From NCBI GenBank assembly GCA_037951105.1, contig JBAMJV010002951.1, forward strand, positions 1 through 64,000: a stretch of 64,000 bases of DNA. Direction: 5' to 3'. The stretch comes from Echinarachnius parma (taxonomy: Eukaryota > Echinodermata > Echinoidea > Clypeasteroida > Echinarachniidae). The notes under the pieces are model-generated. The model saw only the letters and a list, made by a program, of their open reading frames with translations, had not been told where the DNA came from and made no database searches. This document shows, piece after piece, positions 42,097-54,639 of the stretch (position 1 is the stretch's first letter; each line of letters begins with the position of its first letter). Made by a program: the position numbers and the translations under genes.

Positions 42097-42554
42097 GGCC
42101 ATAAAAAATAAATTGTTGGATTGGCGTAACCCGCCCGTCCCTAAAAATACCGCCGACCCTAGATGTTTTTGCCGATTGCGATCAATATCGTTATGTATCG
42201 TTGTGTATATCGAAGCGAAAAAATTGCTATCGCCTGAGTATCGCGCTGCATTTGCGATCGATATATTTGCTGCGCTAAAAACCCGGAAGTGTTGCGATAT
42301 CGCTTTTTCCCCGCGAGGCGATGAAGGCGCGAATACTGTATACAGTACATGCAATGTACCGTACGTATACGCGGTACAGAATACCCCGCGGTACCTATGC
42401 AGCGCATGCATGTACAATGTTTATGCCGCCGGCCAGGGCCAGCATGCATATCTGCATATTAAAAAAAAGTTTTAAAAAATTTTTTTTTAAATCCCGACCG
42501 ACCTACCCTAATTTTTGGTTGCCCGTTACGCCAATCAAACAATTTTTTTTGGCC
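42097..42554 (+). mobile_element. PIF/Harbinger-like miniature element, TAA-flanked
   Basis: GGCCATAAAAAATAAATTGT at the left and AACAATTTTTTTTGGCC at the right, flanked by TAA at 42094-42096 and 42555-42557. GATTGGCGTAACCCGCCCG and CCGACCGACCTACCCTAATT match copies in the 3.3-6.1 kb nest. The centre (42170-42450) is a different CpG-rich sequence, so only the ends are shared with the other copies. Confidence 0.85.
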
Positions 42555-42879
42555 TAATGTGCTGCCTATGGAATCTGTGACATCAATTTAGAGCATGATA
42601 GTAAGCTCTGTATGTAGCAAGTGACAAACTGTGACAATAGCCTCTGTCATACGATGCGCACTGGTGAATCTCTGTGAAATCAAGTTCAAAACTTTATTGC
42701 TATTATTGATTGTTGTTGATAACTTTCTAACCAAAAACCTTTTTTGATGATGATACTGACAAATGATGTGTTTTACCAGTTGGACTGCTTCTTAGGTTTA
42801 AGGATACAGGATGTATCTATGTATCTAGTCACATGGCTTATTTGGCAAATGACCAGGGTAAATAATACTTTAATTCTTA

Positions 42880-43257
42880 TTTTTTGAATTTAGAAAGAAA
42901 AATCACCCCCTTGAAAATGTTCACGAGGGCTGTTTTGGGGCTCACGGGGGCTTTTTAGTTTTGTATTTATTTGTTTTAATTTTTGATTAAAAGAAGGCAA
43001 TGTTATATTTATTTTTCTCAGACATTGTAATAAATGACAAATAAAGATCCCATCCTACATATTGAAGATGAGCATTCTCAGTCAAATAAAAAAGAAAATT
43101 TTGCATGTGTGGGACTAACTTACAATTTGTAAATGTGATATACAATGAGGGTGGTTTTGTTAAGCAATTTAATTTGTTTTGTTCATCCCCATGTTCTGGC
43201 TCACGTGGGCGATTTCAAACCGCCCTTTGCCCCCATGTATATGGTTTTTTTTTTTCC
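42880..43257 (-). mobile_element. Decayed hAT-like element, reversed copy
   Basis: TTCACGAGGGCTGTTTTGGGG, CTCACGTGGGCGATTTCAAA and GCCCCCATGTATATGG follow, in reverse, the order of the elements at 2811-3174 and 45113-45501. Ends are worn and no target duplication is clear. Confidence 0.65.
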
Positions 43258-43259
43258 GG

Positions 43260-44149
43260 TTCTAGGGACCCTCTATTACATGTAAATTTGTTATGGATGT
43301 CATACTGTGCAGCCTTTCAGGGACCAGTGTCATCAAGTTTACAAAATTTGTATCTTTGATGATAAATTTTTTGATCACATTCTAAACCAAAGCCTTTTGT
43401 GAAGATGGGATTCACACACCAATGTATGTATGTTTTGCCAGGCAAACTGGATCATCTAGGTTAATATGGGGTTCCATGTTGTTACACGTGGCATTGCATC
43501 CAGCTATATTATAATGTCCCACTTTGGCATCGATCATACTGTGCAGACCCTAAGAATCTGTGACATCAAATTATGCCACGATATATAAAATGTTTGAAAT
43601 TCTTTTTTCTATGATAATTTCAAAATTTCAAAGGAAAATTAATAAGATATTTTCACACAACAATGACCTGCCATTCAATCTAGTCGCGTAGGCCACTTGC
43701 AGCTTTCACATTTCCCTTGTACCTTGTTGTTCAAATGGCTTATAAATGGTAACAGAAGAATGAAATAGGTTTTGATTTCTTATAGTTATGGAGATATTTA
43801 TTTCATTCATTTCAGTTTATTCTCTTTCTTCATGAAACATCAAAAGATGTTATTGATACATCAACTAATATAAAAAAGTTATAATTCAAAAGAAATTTCT
43901 AAAAGAATTAGGTGATAACATCTGATATCAAGTTTCACCTTTTATTTTAGGAGGTAAACATTGTTCTGTTTCCATGAAACAATCTTTTGATAATATTGGA
44001 GTATGAAATAAAACTTGTCTCAAATATCACTTTTGGAAAATTCCTTTAAAATTAACGGATCGCTTTAAAAGCTACATGTTGGTTAATTCGTTACAAAGTT
44101 CAATGCATACATTATGTTACCTTTCCAAAAACATACGGGTACTAGGGAC
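43260..44149 (+). other. GALNT2 intron 4, no feature seen
   Basis: Unique-looking sequence. A pair of related stretches around CATACTGTGCAG and GATGTGTTTTACC-type text (42770-42830, 43300-43340, 43420-43560) hints at an old local duplication. No gene seen. Confidence 0.4.
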
Positions 44150-44530
44150 TTAATAACATTGTCCAAATCCTCAAAACTTACTTGGAACTATAGTGGTTCT
44201 CTCATACCTTGTCATATTCCTATTAACAATAAAAGCACGGGACAGGTTTTTTTTTTTTTTCAAATTTCCATTTCGTTCAAAAGATATTTACGATTGAAGT
44301 GTTCAGATGTTAAACTGTCTACGGGATAATTTAAGCAGTGTACAAAGTAAGTGCAATGTATTAGCGAATATCACTAAGTTGCAGTTTTGCTCATTTATTG
44401 GCCAAAAACATCAAATTAACGTGAAATTTTCACACATTACTTTGTGGACATATTAGATCACACGAATACACATTTTATTAATCACTCGTCACTTTTTGCA
44501 CTTGTCAACAAAGTTACTAGATCCCTTTAA
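44150..44530 (+). mobile_element. GATCTAGTAAC-family TTAA element
   Basis: TTAATAACATTGTCCAAATC at the left and GTTACTAGATCCCTTTAA at the right, TTAA at both edges. Standard interior. Confidence 0.82.
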
Positions 44531-45104
44531 CTAGCCTACATGCACTCTGTACATCGGGGAAATTGGTGATCTGCAGAGCAAGGTGAATTTGCTTCAAATC
44601 AGCCACTCGGTGGGATGCAGCCTGTTGTAATCACATGATGAATACCAAAAAGCATAACTTGCATAGTTCTCAGTGTTAACAAGCGATGAATGGTATCCAA
44701 ATATTTGTCTGCTTAAATTCTGGACCCCATAAACTGGGTTGAATTAGGCCAAAGGTTTACTGACTTGTTCAATCACTATTCTATGACCCTCTATAGGCTA
44801 TAGCAGGACTTGACACTAAAGCCTGCCTTGGCCCAGTCAATTGAAAATGTGTGGCATGTTGAAATGACATCTATAGATATCAAAAAGAATATCTTGCATA
44901 GCGCTCATTGTTATATGTTAGCTAGAGTTAGGTATGATATCCGTTTCTGTCTAGTTGTTCTGGTCCATGATAACTGCCTATAGATGGTGAAATAGGTGAA
45001 ATGTTACAGACTGGTTCAATTACATCTCTGGCTAATGTCACTCTGTAGCTGCAGGTATAATGAAATAATAATTGTATGACTAAAAGTGTACAAAGATAAC
45101 AATA
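44531..45104 (+). other. Loose tandem repeat in intron 4
   Basis: AAAAAGCATAACTTGCATAGTTCTCA (44649) and AAAAGAATATCTTGCATAGCGCTCA (44882) mark two diverged units of about 235 bp that also share GATACCATTCATCGC/ATGGTATCC and CTGGTTCAATTAC-type text. No gene. Confidence 0.5.
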
Positions 45105-45112
45105 CTGTACAT

Positions 45113-45501
45113 CAACCAAAAAAATACACGGGGGCGACGGGCTATTCGCCCCCGAAACCTTTGAAATCGCCCCCGTGAGCCACAGCACGGGGGCGAAAAA
45201 AAAAAGAAAAGAAAAAAAAAGGTTTATTTTTATTTTATTTTATTTTTTATTTTATTTTTTAATAATCTTTCTGCATGATCGGAAAGCGCCAGAAACGTAC
45301 CAAACATGGCATAATCGGAGGTCACAACATGATAAATATTGATAATCATTTAATAGACCTGTGAGCAGTGTAAACGATGTAAACAAAAATAAGAGCCCTT
45401 GTGAACCCCAAAATAGCCCTCGTGAATAATTTCAAGAGGGCGTTTTTCTCCCTCAAAATTTTCAAAATCGCCCTCGTGAAAAAAAGGATTTTTTTTGGTT
45501 G
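45113..45501. mobile_element. hAT-like miniature element, copy 2
   Basis: CAACCAAAAAAATACACGGG to GGATTTTTTTTGGTTG, flanked by a perfect 8 bp duplication CTGTACAT (45105-45112, 45502-45509). Close relative of 2811-3174, with the same CACGGGGGCGA words. Confidence 0.88.
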
Positions 45502-45550
45502 CTGTACATGAATACTGTCAAGGAGGTGACCAGTATAAGAATGTTACCAG

Positions 45551-46448
45551 CAGTGATGTGTCCGAGTCCAGTCAGTCCGAGTCCGAGTCCGGCCTTCCGA
45601 GTCTGAGTCCAAGTCCGAGTCCGGCATGTCCGAGTCCGAGTCCGAGTCCGGCACATGTGAAAATGTATTACATAATCAATCACAAACAAGTTTCTCATTC
45701 AAAACATCTGTACTTACTAAAGAATCAGTTCAAATGAATCAACAATCATTAAATTTCAAAAAAAAATATAAACGCACAAAATAATTACAAGACGAAAGTA
45801 GGTAGTTGACTTTAGTTTTAAAATTACATGTAGTTTATTAAGAAAGCCCTCGTATCTGTTTCTTCAAAACTCAGCATCAATCAAACATACCAAGATTAAG
45901 TTTTCACTTGTTTCTCAGCACCCTCCTTGTTCTATAAGCAAAAATTCCCCAAACCTTCAATATGTGGAAATGTAATATGAGAAAATATTTTGCCAGATAG
46001 GGTGAACTGAAGGTATTCTATTACATAAAAGTGAAATTCAGATACACTGATTCACTTACTGCGAAAACGGGCAGCCAATATTCGTGTGTGTGTACACACA
46101 CTATCACGCGTAACATGTACTACGCATTGCAAAAGTAGAAACACGGAAGACAGTGGGCAGGCAGTGGACTACTACTCCGTGATCCGATTTGGCTGAAATG
46201 TATGTGAGTGATTCGATATATTTGAAAATATTGTGTGAAATTTTTATGAAATTTCGGCGAGTGGAAACTGAGATATCCGTTTGGATACGAAACTGCATTA
46301 GCGCCAAAATTCCCTGGTCTCGTGCCGGACTCGTCGCCGAGTCATCGAGTCACGGGCCCCGAGTCCGAGTCCGAGACCGAGTCATGAACCTTCGAGTCCG
46401 AGTCCGAGACCGAGTCCGACACAAACGGACTCGAGTCACACATCACTG
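45551..46448. mobile_element. hAT element remnant with GAGTCC arrays at both ends
   Basis: Perfect 10 bp inverted ends CAGTGATGTG and CACATCACTG, flanked by a perfect 8 bp duplication GTTACCAG (45543-45550, 46449-46456). Each end carries a long run of GAGTCC-type hexamers (45557-45655 and 46320-46438), inverted with respect to each other in outline. No transposase frame survives. Confidence 0.9.
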
Positions 46449-46476
46449 GTTACCAGAGCCTAAAAGTTGTGCAGGT

Positions 46477-46746
46477 AACACCACTACCTCTACTACCACC
46501 ACCACCACAACTACCACCACCACTAACCACTACCACCACCACCACCACCACCACCATCACCACCATCACCCCCACCACCACCACCGCCCCCAACTACTAC
46601 CATCACCCCAACCACCATCTCCACCACCACCACTACCACCACCAACACCATCAAACCCACCACCATCTCCACCACCACCGCCCCAAACCACCACCATCAC
46701 CCCCAACCACCATCTCCACCATCACCCCCATCACCACCACCACCAA
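46477..46746. repeat. (CCA)n / (CAT,CAC) microsatellite
   Basis: About 270 bp of CCACCACCA-type repeat. The 201-codon frame from 46189 that runs through it is a repeat artefact joined to the hAT element. Confidence 0.93.
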
Positions 46747-47199
46747 GTAGCAGGTAGAGCAATAACAACATCCCCCTCATATCAACCTCAATGAATCCAT
46801 CAATCGAGAATGAGAGCTGATGGCTGTCTGCATTACTAACCCATTGCCTACATGAACCTGGGGAGGCGTGTATAACTCTATAAAGCGATTACAACATCTC
46901 ATACTTGGTGAACAAGTCCTAGACGCTAGTACTGCATGTACTGCATTATATTAGGTTACATTATATGTTAGTACAAACTTTGGTAAAATCACACATGCTG
47001 ACAGCCTGATTTTGTTTGCGAGACAGAACAAGCATATAGTCCCTACATCATGCAGTACATAGTGCACAATGTACTGTACCTACATATGACACAATCCATC
47101 TATCACTTGAGGTACATGGTACGTTGAAGTACAGTATGTAGGAGACAAGGAGTATGTGTCTGTCTGTACCAGGTAACTCAATCTAAATACAGCGTCAGG

Positions 47200-48362
47200 T
47201 GTTGGACAGTGGGAAGCCGGTGCACAGCAGGTAGATGTGTACATATAGCCAGCATACATGTAGCTCACAAGTTTGAAAATACATGTTGAGTACACAATAT
47301 GTACGGAGTGCACCTACACATCGTTGTTGAGTGAGAGTAAGAAGGGTGTTAAAGGGATAGTTGAGTTCTGGTAGAGAGAGTACAGTTTTAGTCAACTGAA
47401 TTTTAGTATCCAAAACCTGCACCATTACATTACAAACTAATAGTTATAACTCCACCATGCTCAAAAGGAATACAAAAATTACAAATGACTAAGTAAAAAG
47501 CCTGTTATCATTAAAAAAAAAAGCTGTTAAAACTGAAGAGGGCACTTTAAAAAAACACATATATTGTTTAAACCATTTAAAATAAAATATTGTGCATGTG
47601 ATGTTTTGTTGAAATAGTGATTAGATAGAGAGATAATCAACAACTATCTAAAAACCTCTTTTGAAAATTTGTGAAAAGAGGAAGCATTTAAAAACAAATT
47701 TTAACGGCTGGTTCAAAATTATCGAATACTTGTGGGGCCCACATTTATTACAAGTGGTTATGTTTATATGGATATTTCAGCCTTTTCTGAACCGATTTTG
47801 ATCAGATAAAGTTTATTCTGCCATTAAAATTGTATGCTCTTTCAAATTTGACACTCAGTTTTTCATTATCTCACACAAAAATTATTTTGTGTAGCGCCCT
47901 CTTTACCAAAACTCAACTATCCCTTTAACCACATATTGTTGTCAGTGAGAGTAAGAAAGGTGTTAACCCATTGCCTATGCGGGATCCTGGTGGGCCCTGT
48001 ATTTCTCTATGGGGAAAATAAGATGTGTACATATAGCCATAGCTCACAAGTTTGAAATTACATACTTACTTACACAATATGTATTGAGTGCACCCACACA
48101 TCATCATCGAGTGAGAGTAAGAAGGGCATTAACCCATTGCCTTCAGCAACCTGGTGGGCCCTGTACATTTTTGTATTTCTCTATCCATGGGGAAAATAAA
48201 GATGTGTACAAATAGCCATATAGCTTACAAGTTTGCAAAATACATAAATAGTACACAATTGAGCGCACCCACACATCATTATTGAGTGAGAGTAAGAAGG
48301 ACGTTGCCTACAGGATCCTGGTGGGCACTGTATTTCTCTAACCATGGGGATAGAAAACATGT
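47200..48362 (+). repeat. 170 bp tandem repeat split by a TTAA element
   Basis: Units carry TTAACCCATTGCC, CTGGTGGGCCCTGTA, TGTACATATAGCCATA, CACAAGTTTG, CACCCACACATC and GAGTGAGAGTAAGAAGG. Partial unit 47200-47348, then full or part units 47941-48120, 48121-48300 and 48301-48362. Confidence 0.8.
47349..47928 (+). mobile_element. AGTTTTGG-family TTAA element, copy 6
   Basis: TTAAAGGGATAGTTGAGTTC to CAAAACTCAACTATCCCTTTAA, inserted in the 170 bp tandem repeat that continues on its right (GAGTGAGAGTAAGAAGG on the left, GTGAGAGTAAGAAAGG on the right). Confidence 0.87.
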
Positions 48363-48482
48363 AATAGGAACAGATTGTAATGTCAATTTTCTGCTAAATT
48401 TAGACCTTTCATGTATGAATACCATCTTGTAAGTTGGGTTCTCATTGTGATGCCAACAATTTCACATAATAATTACTTCTTT

Positions 48483-48496
48483 GGGGGGGGGGGGGG
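48483..48496. repeat. Poly-G tract (G14) joined to a TTAA-family right end
   Basis: G14 directly followed by TCAACAAAGTTACTAGATCCC, the right end of the GATCTAGTAAC family. The rest of that element is missing. Confidence 0.8.
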
Positions 48497-49171
48497 TCAA
48501 CAAAGTTACTAGATCCCTTTGGCTTAACTATATCTCCAAATCAGTAAAAATTACTGACTGCCCTTCTCTTTCTAATTTGACGTTATGACCAAAGTATGTG
48601 ATAATATATATACTCTGTGAATCAGATGATCAACAAGCTTCTTTGTGAATTGCAATTAATGTGGATGCTTCAGGAGAGTCCCAGAGTCTGGGGTGAATAT
48701 CCTCTTATTAAAATTAAAGCAGGTTTAGGACGTGGGGGAAAAAAGGGAAATGCCAGCCATTAGAAAACAAAAGAGATAAGTCGAGAGTTTCTCCATTTAC
48801 TATACACTGTAGATAGCCAGATCTTCACACTAACTACGGACTAGTTCAAGCTAGTAAAATGATTTCCTCAAGTTTGGTGGTCAAAAACAACTTTTTCCTG
48901 GCCCCCAAAGAGCGTACATGTTAAGCTTAGTACTTGTTTGTAAAATGTGTACTATAAATTCTCATCCTCTTGTTTAAATTGTTTTAAAATGTGATTATGG
49001 ATGAGGCTTGTAGTGCAAGAAAACACGATTTTTAGGTTCTGAAAATTAAGTTGCAAGCTTGATTTGGCTATCCAAATCTGACTTTATTGATATTTTGATG
49101 GCCTGAAGTAAACCCTCACTGCCTTCATGTCAGCTTTAGTGTCAAGCCCTGCTCTTCTTTGGTAAATTGCT

Positions 49172-49678
49172 ATTCAGGGTGGCCCCAAAAAACGGAACGG
49201 GACACTTCCTAAATTATAGTAACAAAATGGTTATGTCCATTGGATAGGGTGTCTTTTCCAATGAAAAACGATACCAAGAACAGTCATTTTGGTCGTGCAG
49301 TTTTTGTTTTAGTGCGCTGGGAGTGACACCATGTCGGGTTCCCATTTTTGTCAATTTTACCTAGTCAGTGCCTGACAAATCGGACTAACTGCCAATCATA
49401 GTATCGAACAACTATGCCCATTCTCTCGGCACACGGCTGAATGCACACTAACAATGTTGCGCGTATTGCTCGTTGTTCGATGATATGATGGGCAGGAAGT
49501 GCGATTTATCAGACACTGACTTGGTAAAAATTGACAAAAAATGGGAAACTGCACAACCAAAATGGCAGTTCTTGGTATCGTTTTTCATTGGAAAAGACAC
49601 CCTAACCGATGGACATAATCATGTTGTTACTATATTTTGGGAAGTGCCCCGTTCCATTTTTTTGGGGCCACCCTTTAT
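49172..49678. mobile_element. Tc1/mariner-like element with long inverted ends
   Basis: AGGGTGGCCCCAAAAAACGG at the left and TTTTTTTGGGGCCACCCT at the right. Inverted similarity extends about 150 bp inward (TCATTGGAAAAGACACCCTA against TAGGGTGTCTTTTCCAATGA). TA is available at both borders (TATTCAGGG, CCCTTTATA). Typical of mariner-type nonautonomous elements. Confidence 0.8.
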
Positions 49679-49699
49679 AGATCTCTAGCTGTTAATATT

Positions 49700-51169
49700 G
49701 GATGAATCTCCAAAAATTTGTTAAGTACATCCACATAGAAACATGTTGTATGTAATCTTGTCTTTCTTCAATGTACATATTATTTATTCATGTACAATGG
49801 GTCCTACGCCCCACTGGCATATTTAGTTGCTATTTCTGTTGGGTTTTTACCAATTTGTTTGTTAACATTTCTTATAAAAACTGATTAAGTATGAATACCT
49901 TTGCTGTTTTATGTCCACTGAGTGATGTGTGACATTTCCAAGCTAAGATCTGACAGAGTAATTATACAAAATGCTATTTGCTTATCCATTGCCATATTTT
50001 TTTCTACACAGTTGAAATGATCACCAGGATTCGTTTAAGTGTAATCATGATGGATATCTCCATAACCAAGGAGATATATTTGAATAATACAAATCTGGTT
50101 TCATACATACAATGTACATGTACTTCTATTAGAAAGAGAAAGAAACTCAGACATGTAATAAACACTAGAGATGCAGGTGACGGGTCCATTAAGACATTCA
50201 AGCGTTACTAGATCCCTAAAGTAACACATTTATTGAAACTGTATCTAGTGCCCCTTATGTTTTTCTCAGTTTGAACTAAAGTGTCATCAACTGTTAATGT
50301 AATAAGCCTGGGGGATTGAACATCTTCTCGTAGATTGAGCGGTTTTAACGAGCATGCATGCCTGTCATGTAAATTGAAAAATCACTATTCCTCTTTATAC
50401 GGCAATGTGATTTGACAAGCATGAACATGTACTGGAGAGTAAAAGCAGATTTTTAGTAGAGCTATTGATAGGTCAAAGGTTACATTTGGTATGTTTGATC
50501 ATTATTTTATTTTTATGTGCATAAATATGGTGGTTTTTAATCTCCACATGTCTCCATTATATATTGTCTGTGGCAGGTATTTTTATCTTAAATGTTTTTA
50601 AAGTATGTATGCATCGTGCATACATGTGTATGTTTGTAATTAATTTTGCATTATGTTTAACGCTATTAGATAGATAGATATCAGTTTTTATTGAACACAT
50701 AAAATAAACAAGACTGGCATTGCAACATTCAGTAGAGAACGGCTAAAGTTGTTGATATACATTGTATGATGCATTCAAGTAGTAATTTCACATCTACTTT
50801 AGAAAGTTATCTTCAGGCCAAATGCAAAAAAAAAAACATCATTGAAGGTCATTTCCATCTTTCAAATTTACTTAGGCCCATCATGCCCATTTTGTTTAAG
50901 TCACAAATTCTGTCTGTGATGCTTAATTTGTGTTTAATAAATGATTTAAAACAAACTACAGTAAAGCCTGTCTTATATCGGCTAACTGTCAACAGCAGCT
51001 TACCTGCCTATGATGGCCACCAAAAGTGATCCCCTGCACATAAAAAAACATTGTTATGCCTTATGGAACAAATAGAAATGTTGAAGCTCCAATTGTAATT
51101 GGTTGAATTTGTCAAAGTTAATGGATCACTTTTATGTTTATTTATTATTTTTAAATTTATACTTTGTAA
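49700..51169 (+). other. GALNT2 intron 4, no clear feature
   Basis: AT-rich intron with worn repeat words (50195-50220 resembles a GATCTAGTAAC end; 50960-51020 resembles the CTATAGACAGGT repeat). No gene. Confidence 0.4.
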
Positions 51170-51250
51170 TTAATCCCTTGACTACGGGAACCGGGTGGGT
51201 TGTTTACAAAGTCTATGGGGGTTTCAGAAACTCAAATGGAACAGGTTTAA
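51170..51250. mobile_element. Tiny TTAA element, 81 bp
   Basis: TTAATCCCTTGACTACGGGA ... CTCAAATGGAACAGGTTTAA, TTAA both ends. Confidence 0.72.
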
Positions 51251-51431
51251 TGTAATATTATTATATATTTATTTTCTTACATCTATAGGGGTCACTCTGC
51301 ATCCTCAAGCCTTCGATTTACTAAGATGTGACCTGTTTTTATCCGCAAATTTATGAATAAATGTGAATTCAATGTTCATTCAATATATGGATAACATATA
51401 ATTTTTTTCTTTTTTTTCCTCTTTCCTGCAG

Positions 51432-51497
51432 CTGAAGATGGAGAAGAGTTGCTTAAAATTGAAAAGGTGAAACTTTTGAGGAATGAAAAGCGACAAG
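51432..51497 (+). CDS. GALNT2: GALNT2 exon 5, catalytic domain
   Basis: Encodes P172 (split) then EDGEELLKIEKVKLLRNEKR QG (173-194). PEDGxxLxKIEKVxxLRN matches GALNT2 closely. Acceptor TTTCCTGCAG at 51431, donor GTGAGT at 51498. Phase 1 in and out. Confidence 0.95.
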
Positions 51498-52450
51498 GTG
51501 AGTCCTATTACAATATTTTGTCTTGATTTTTCTTTTTTCTCAAACAGGGACTTTTATTTCATTGATGTTATAATTTGTTTTGTATAATTGCTCGATTTAT
51601 TTCTTTTTCTTTTTTCTTTAATTTTTTATTTTTGGTGGGGGCACTTGTAATTTTTCCTTTTTAAGAAGATGGTGTGCATGTACTACTTCTTTTTGTTATC
51701 TTTACCATAATTGTACATTTCTTTTTGACAATTTATTTTGCTTAACTTGTAACAGCAGACAAATGAAGAAGAACAAATATGGTGTGAAAACATTCACTTT
51801 TACATATTTTTACATGCATGTACTTCCAGCAAAAAATATCAAATAATTTATATAAAATATCAAAATATCAAACCGTGGTACGTATGTCCATTTCCAAATT
51901 TATCAACAATATAGTTACAAATTAAATCTTGTACAAACAATTTGTTTTCCTTGGAATGTGGTTAATGTTCCGTCTTGTTCTGCATATTTGTTGAAAACAC
52001 TATGCAAACATATATTAATTTGTATAAAAACAAAATGCTTGATTACAAATGCGTCTAAAGGAGTATTCTTTAGAACCAAACCACACTTAACCAATTGATA
52101 GTGAAACTGACGAGGATTCAGTTTCAATTTCTGGTAGGAAGCTTCTCAAATAATCCACTTCACAGTTCATTTACCTACTAAGACATTGATCACTGATGTA
52201 ACCCACTATTATATGTACTTCAAACAACTGCTTCAAAGTAATTTGTCTATATTTGCTTTTCGTCATGTTTTTTTTAATTTTTTATTATTTTAAATTGAAA
52301 ATTACATGATCGAATGACACGTTAATTTTAAATGCAATTTTTAATAATTAAGTTACACAGAAGAGTAGTATAGTGTCCCAAACGATCTTATACCACATCA
52401 AAGCATGTTTGTATTAAATTGTAAATTCTGAGAAATTGTTGCATTACACA
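51498..52450 (+). other. GALNT2 intron 5, 5' part, no feature seen
   Basis: AT-rich intron without recognisable elements. Confidence 0.4.
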
Positions 52451-52451
52451 G

Positions 52452-52722
52452 GGCTAGACACTAACACTTGCCCGCTTGCCCAGGGTAAGTAAAAATTGAT
52501 GTCGGGCAAGTAAAGTTTCATCAATGGCCTAGTTTGGTTGCCCGATTAGGCAAATAAATGATTGGTCAACTATGAGAGAATGATGTAAATCCGTATAGTT
52601 AAAATCTCATCTAGAAGTAAGTTGGCAAGTAAACTTTCTGTTTGGGCAAGTAAAATTTGGAAAATTATGATTTACCTTGCCCGAACGGGCCAGTAAGGAA
52701 AAAAGTTAGCGTGAGGCTTACA
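52452..52722 (+). mobile_element. hAT-like element, CAGGGCTAGACACTAAC family
   Basis: CAGGGCTAGACACTAACACT at the left; GTTAGCGTGAGGC near the right end. GCCCGCTTGCCCAGGGTAAG and CTTGCCCGAACGGGCCAGTA form the inner inverted parts. Same family as 36838-37097. Target duplication not clear. Confidence 0.6.
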
Positions 52723-53179
52723 TTACAGGTACAAGAAATGCACAGTAATATGTAGTCGTGATTATAATCAAACGAAACTAGAACACAGAAGCTGTGGTTT
52801 ATTTTATTGAAAATGATCCTAATCAACAGTGATATTTGAGACATCAAACCAATTTTTTCTGAACGATATGTGAAAGTTTCATTGAAAAAGAATGCTGTTT
52901 GTCTGGTGGGAAAAAAAAGTGAAAATTGATGACGGATTGTATCACCTTCTGATGATTGATATTGACTGTAAGTCTGTAACATTAACAATTCCTGTGCATG
53001 CTTCATTGTATTCTCATGGTGCATACACGTAGACTAGTAGACAGGAGATCCGGTGTCCCGCATCTGTCAAGTGTTTGGATGTTTGGAGGGCCGAACGCCA
53101 CTCTGCCCGTCCCTGGAGAGCCATCTCGCATATCAGCGAGCAGCGCGTCTGTGCGCGGCTAGCGTATCATTCAGGGTAA

Positions 53180-54440
53180 AGGACGTTTACAAGTTGCGTG
53201 GGGAAGCGCTATGGCAGGCACTGCGCTGGAAGATGCGTGTCTCAGTTATGGCATCATATCGGTGTTGATACTCCAAGGTGGGGTCATGTTACCCAGTAGT
53301 CTTGCTCTCACAGACTTCTTTGGGCACATGTATGTCTTCCACCAAATGATATCTGGAGCAAATTACACATCTAATTGCAGGTAACTGCTTGGAAGGCATT
53401 GTGCTGAAAAAATGGCTGTTTTCTGTTATGGCATTATATCTGTGTTGCTACTCCATGGTGGGCTCACATTACCCTGTTGTCTTGCTCTGGCATACTGTTT
53501 TCGGCACATGGCTTGTGCATGATAGCGCAGACCTGTATCAGTTTGGTAGACATTGCGTTAGATGTTGCGCTGGAAGATGCAACATGTCTCACTTATTTGT
53601 ATCGTAATCCGTGTTGATACTCCAAGGGTCTCACATAACCATGTAGTTTTGCTACGCAGACTTTTTTCAGAAAATGGCTTCCAGCAGGTGGTGCATGATA
53701 AGGCAGGTATCAGTTTGGTAGATGTTGCGCTGGAAGTTTCATGTCTCTGTTATGGCATCACATCATTGTTGATACTCCAAGTGGGCTCATATTACCCAGT
53801 AGTGTTAATCTCACAGATTTCTTTCAGTATGGCGATCTTGCAGACTCTTTTCAGCACATGGTTTCTAGAACATGTTGCATGATAGCGCAGACCTGTATCA
53901 GAATGGTAGACGTTACGCTGGAAGATGCAGCATGTGTCTGTTATATAGTGGCATCAAAATTGGTGGTGATACTCCAGGGAGGCTCACATTACAGTGTAAT
54001 TTTGATTTCACAGACTTTTCTAGCATATAGCATATAATTATATGGTGCATGATAAGGCAGGTCTCAGTATGGGAGACGTTGCACTTGAAGATTCTTGTCT
54101 CAGTTATAACATCCATCATTGTTGATACTCCAAGGGGGGCTCATGTTACCCAGTAGTCTTGCTCTCACAGACTTCTTTCAGCACATGGCTTTCAGCATGT
54201 GGTGCATGATAAGGCAGGTCTCGGTATGGCAGACATTAGGCTGGAAGATGGGTGTCTTAGTTACGGTATCATTTCCGTGTTGATACTCCCAAGTGGGCTC
54301 ACATTACCCAGTAGTGTTGCTCTCACCGACTTTTTTTAGCACATGGCTTCTGGCAAATGGTGCATGATATTACTTACTCGCAGACCTGTATCAGCTTGGA
54401 AGGTGTTGAGCTGGAAGATCTTGAGCACATGCATCATAGG
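53180..54440 (+). repeat. Minisatellite-like array, about 180 bp unit
   Basis: About eight diverged tandem units. Each carries versions of TTATGGCATCATATC, GTGTTGATACTCCAAG, CTCACATTACCCAGTAGT, CTCACAGACTTCTTTCAGCA, TGGTGCATGATAAGGCAGG and GACGTTGCGCTGGAAGATG. A further unit lies at 55020-55160 after an insertion. Open frames within are short and out of register between units, so coding is unlikely. Confidence 0.85.
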
Positions 54441-54639
54441 CATTAGCCTTTAACAAGGCTTCGTGTCTCAAGCAAGCAATGGCTGCGCTGCATGCAAGAT
54501 CAGGAACGACTGAACGCCTGATGGAGGCTATCTGGCAAAATGATGAATTCACGTGCGTGTCTCGCCAAGAGAGTGTGCATTGTAGTCGCGCTGTCCAGCC
54601 GTTCCTTGCATTCAACTCAGTTCAGACGAGACAGGCTTG

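Noticed and set aside
45462..45737. SPSPSP and RTRTRT-type proteins from the GAGTCC array
   Set aside because: Simple-sequence artefact at the end of a hAT element.
46189..46794. Longest open frame in the window (201 codons)
   Set aside because: It runs through hAT-end hexamers and a CCA microsatellite; the product is low-complexity and has no family likeness.
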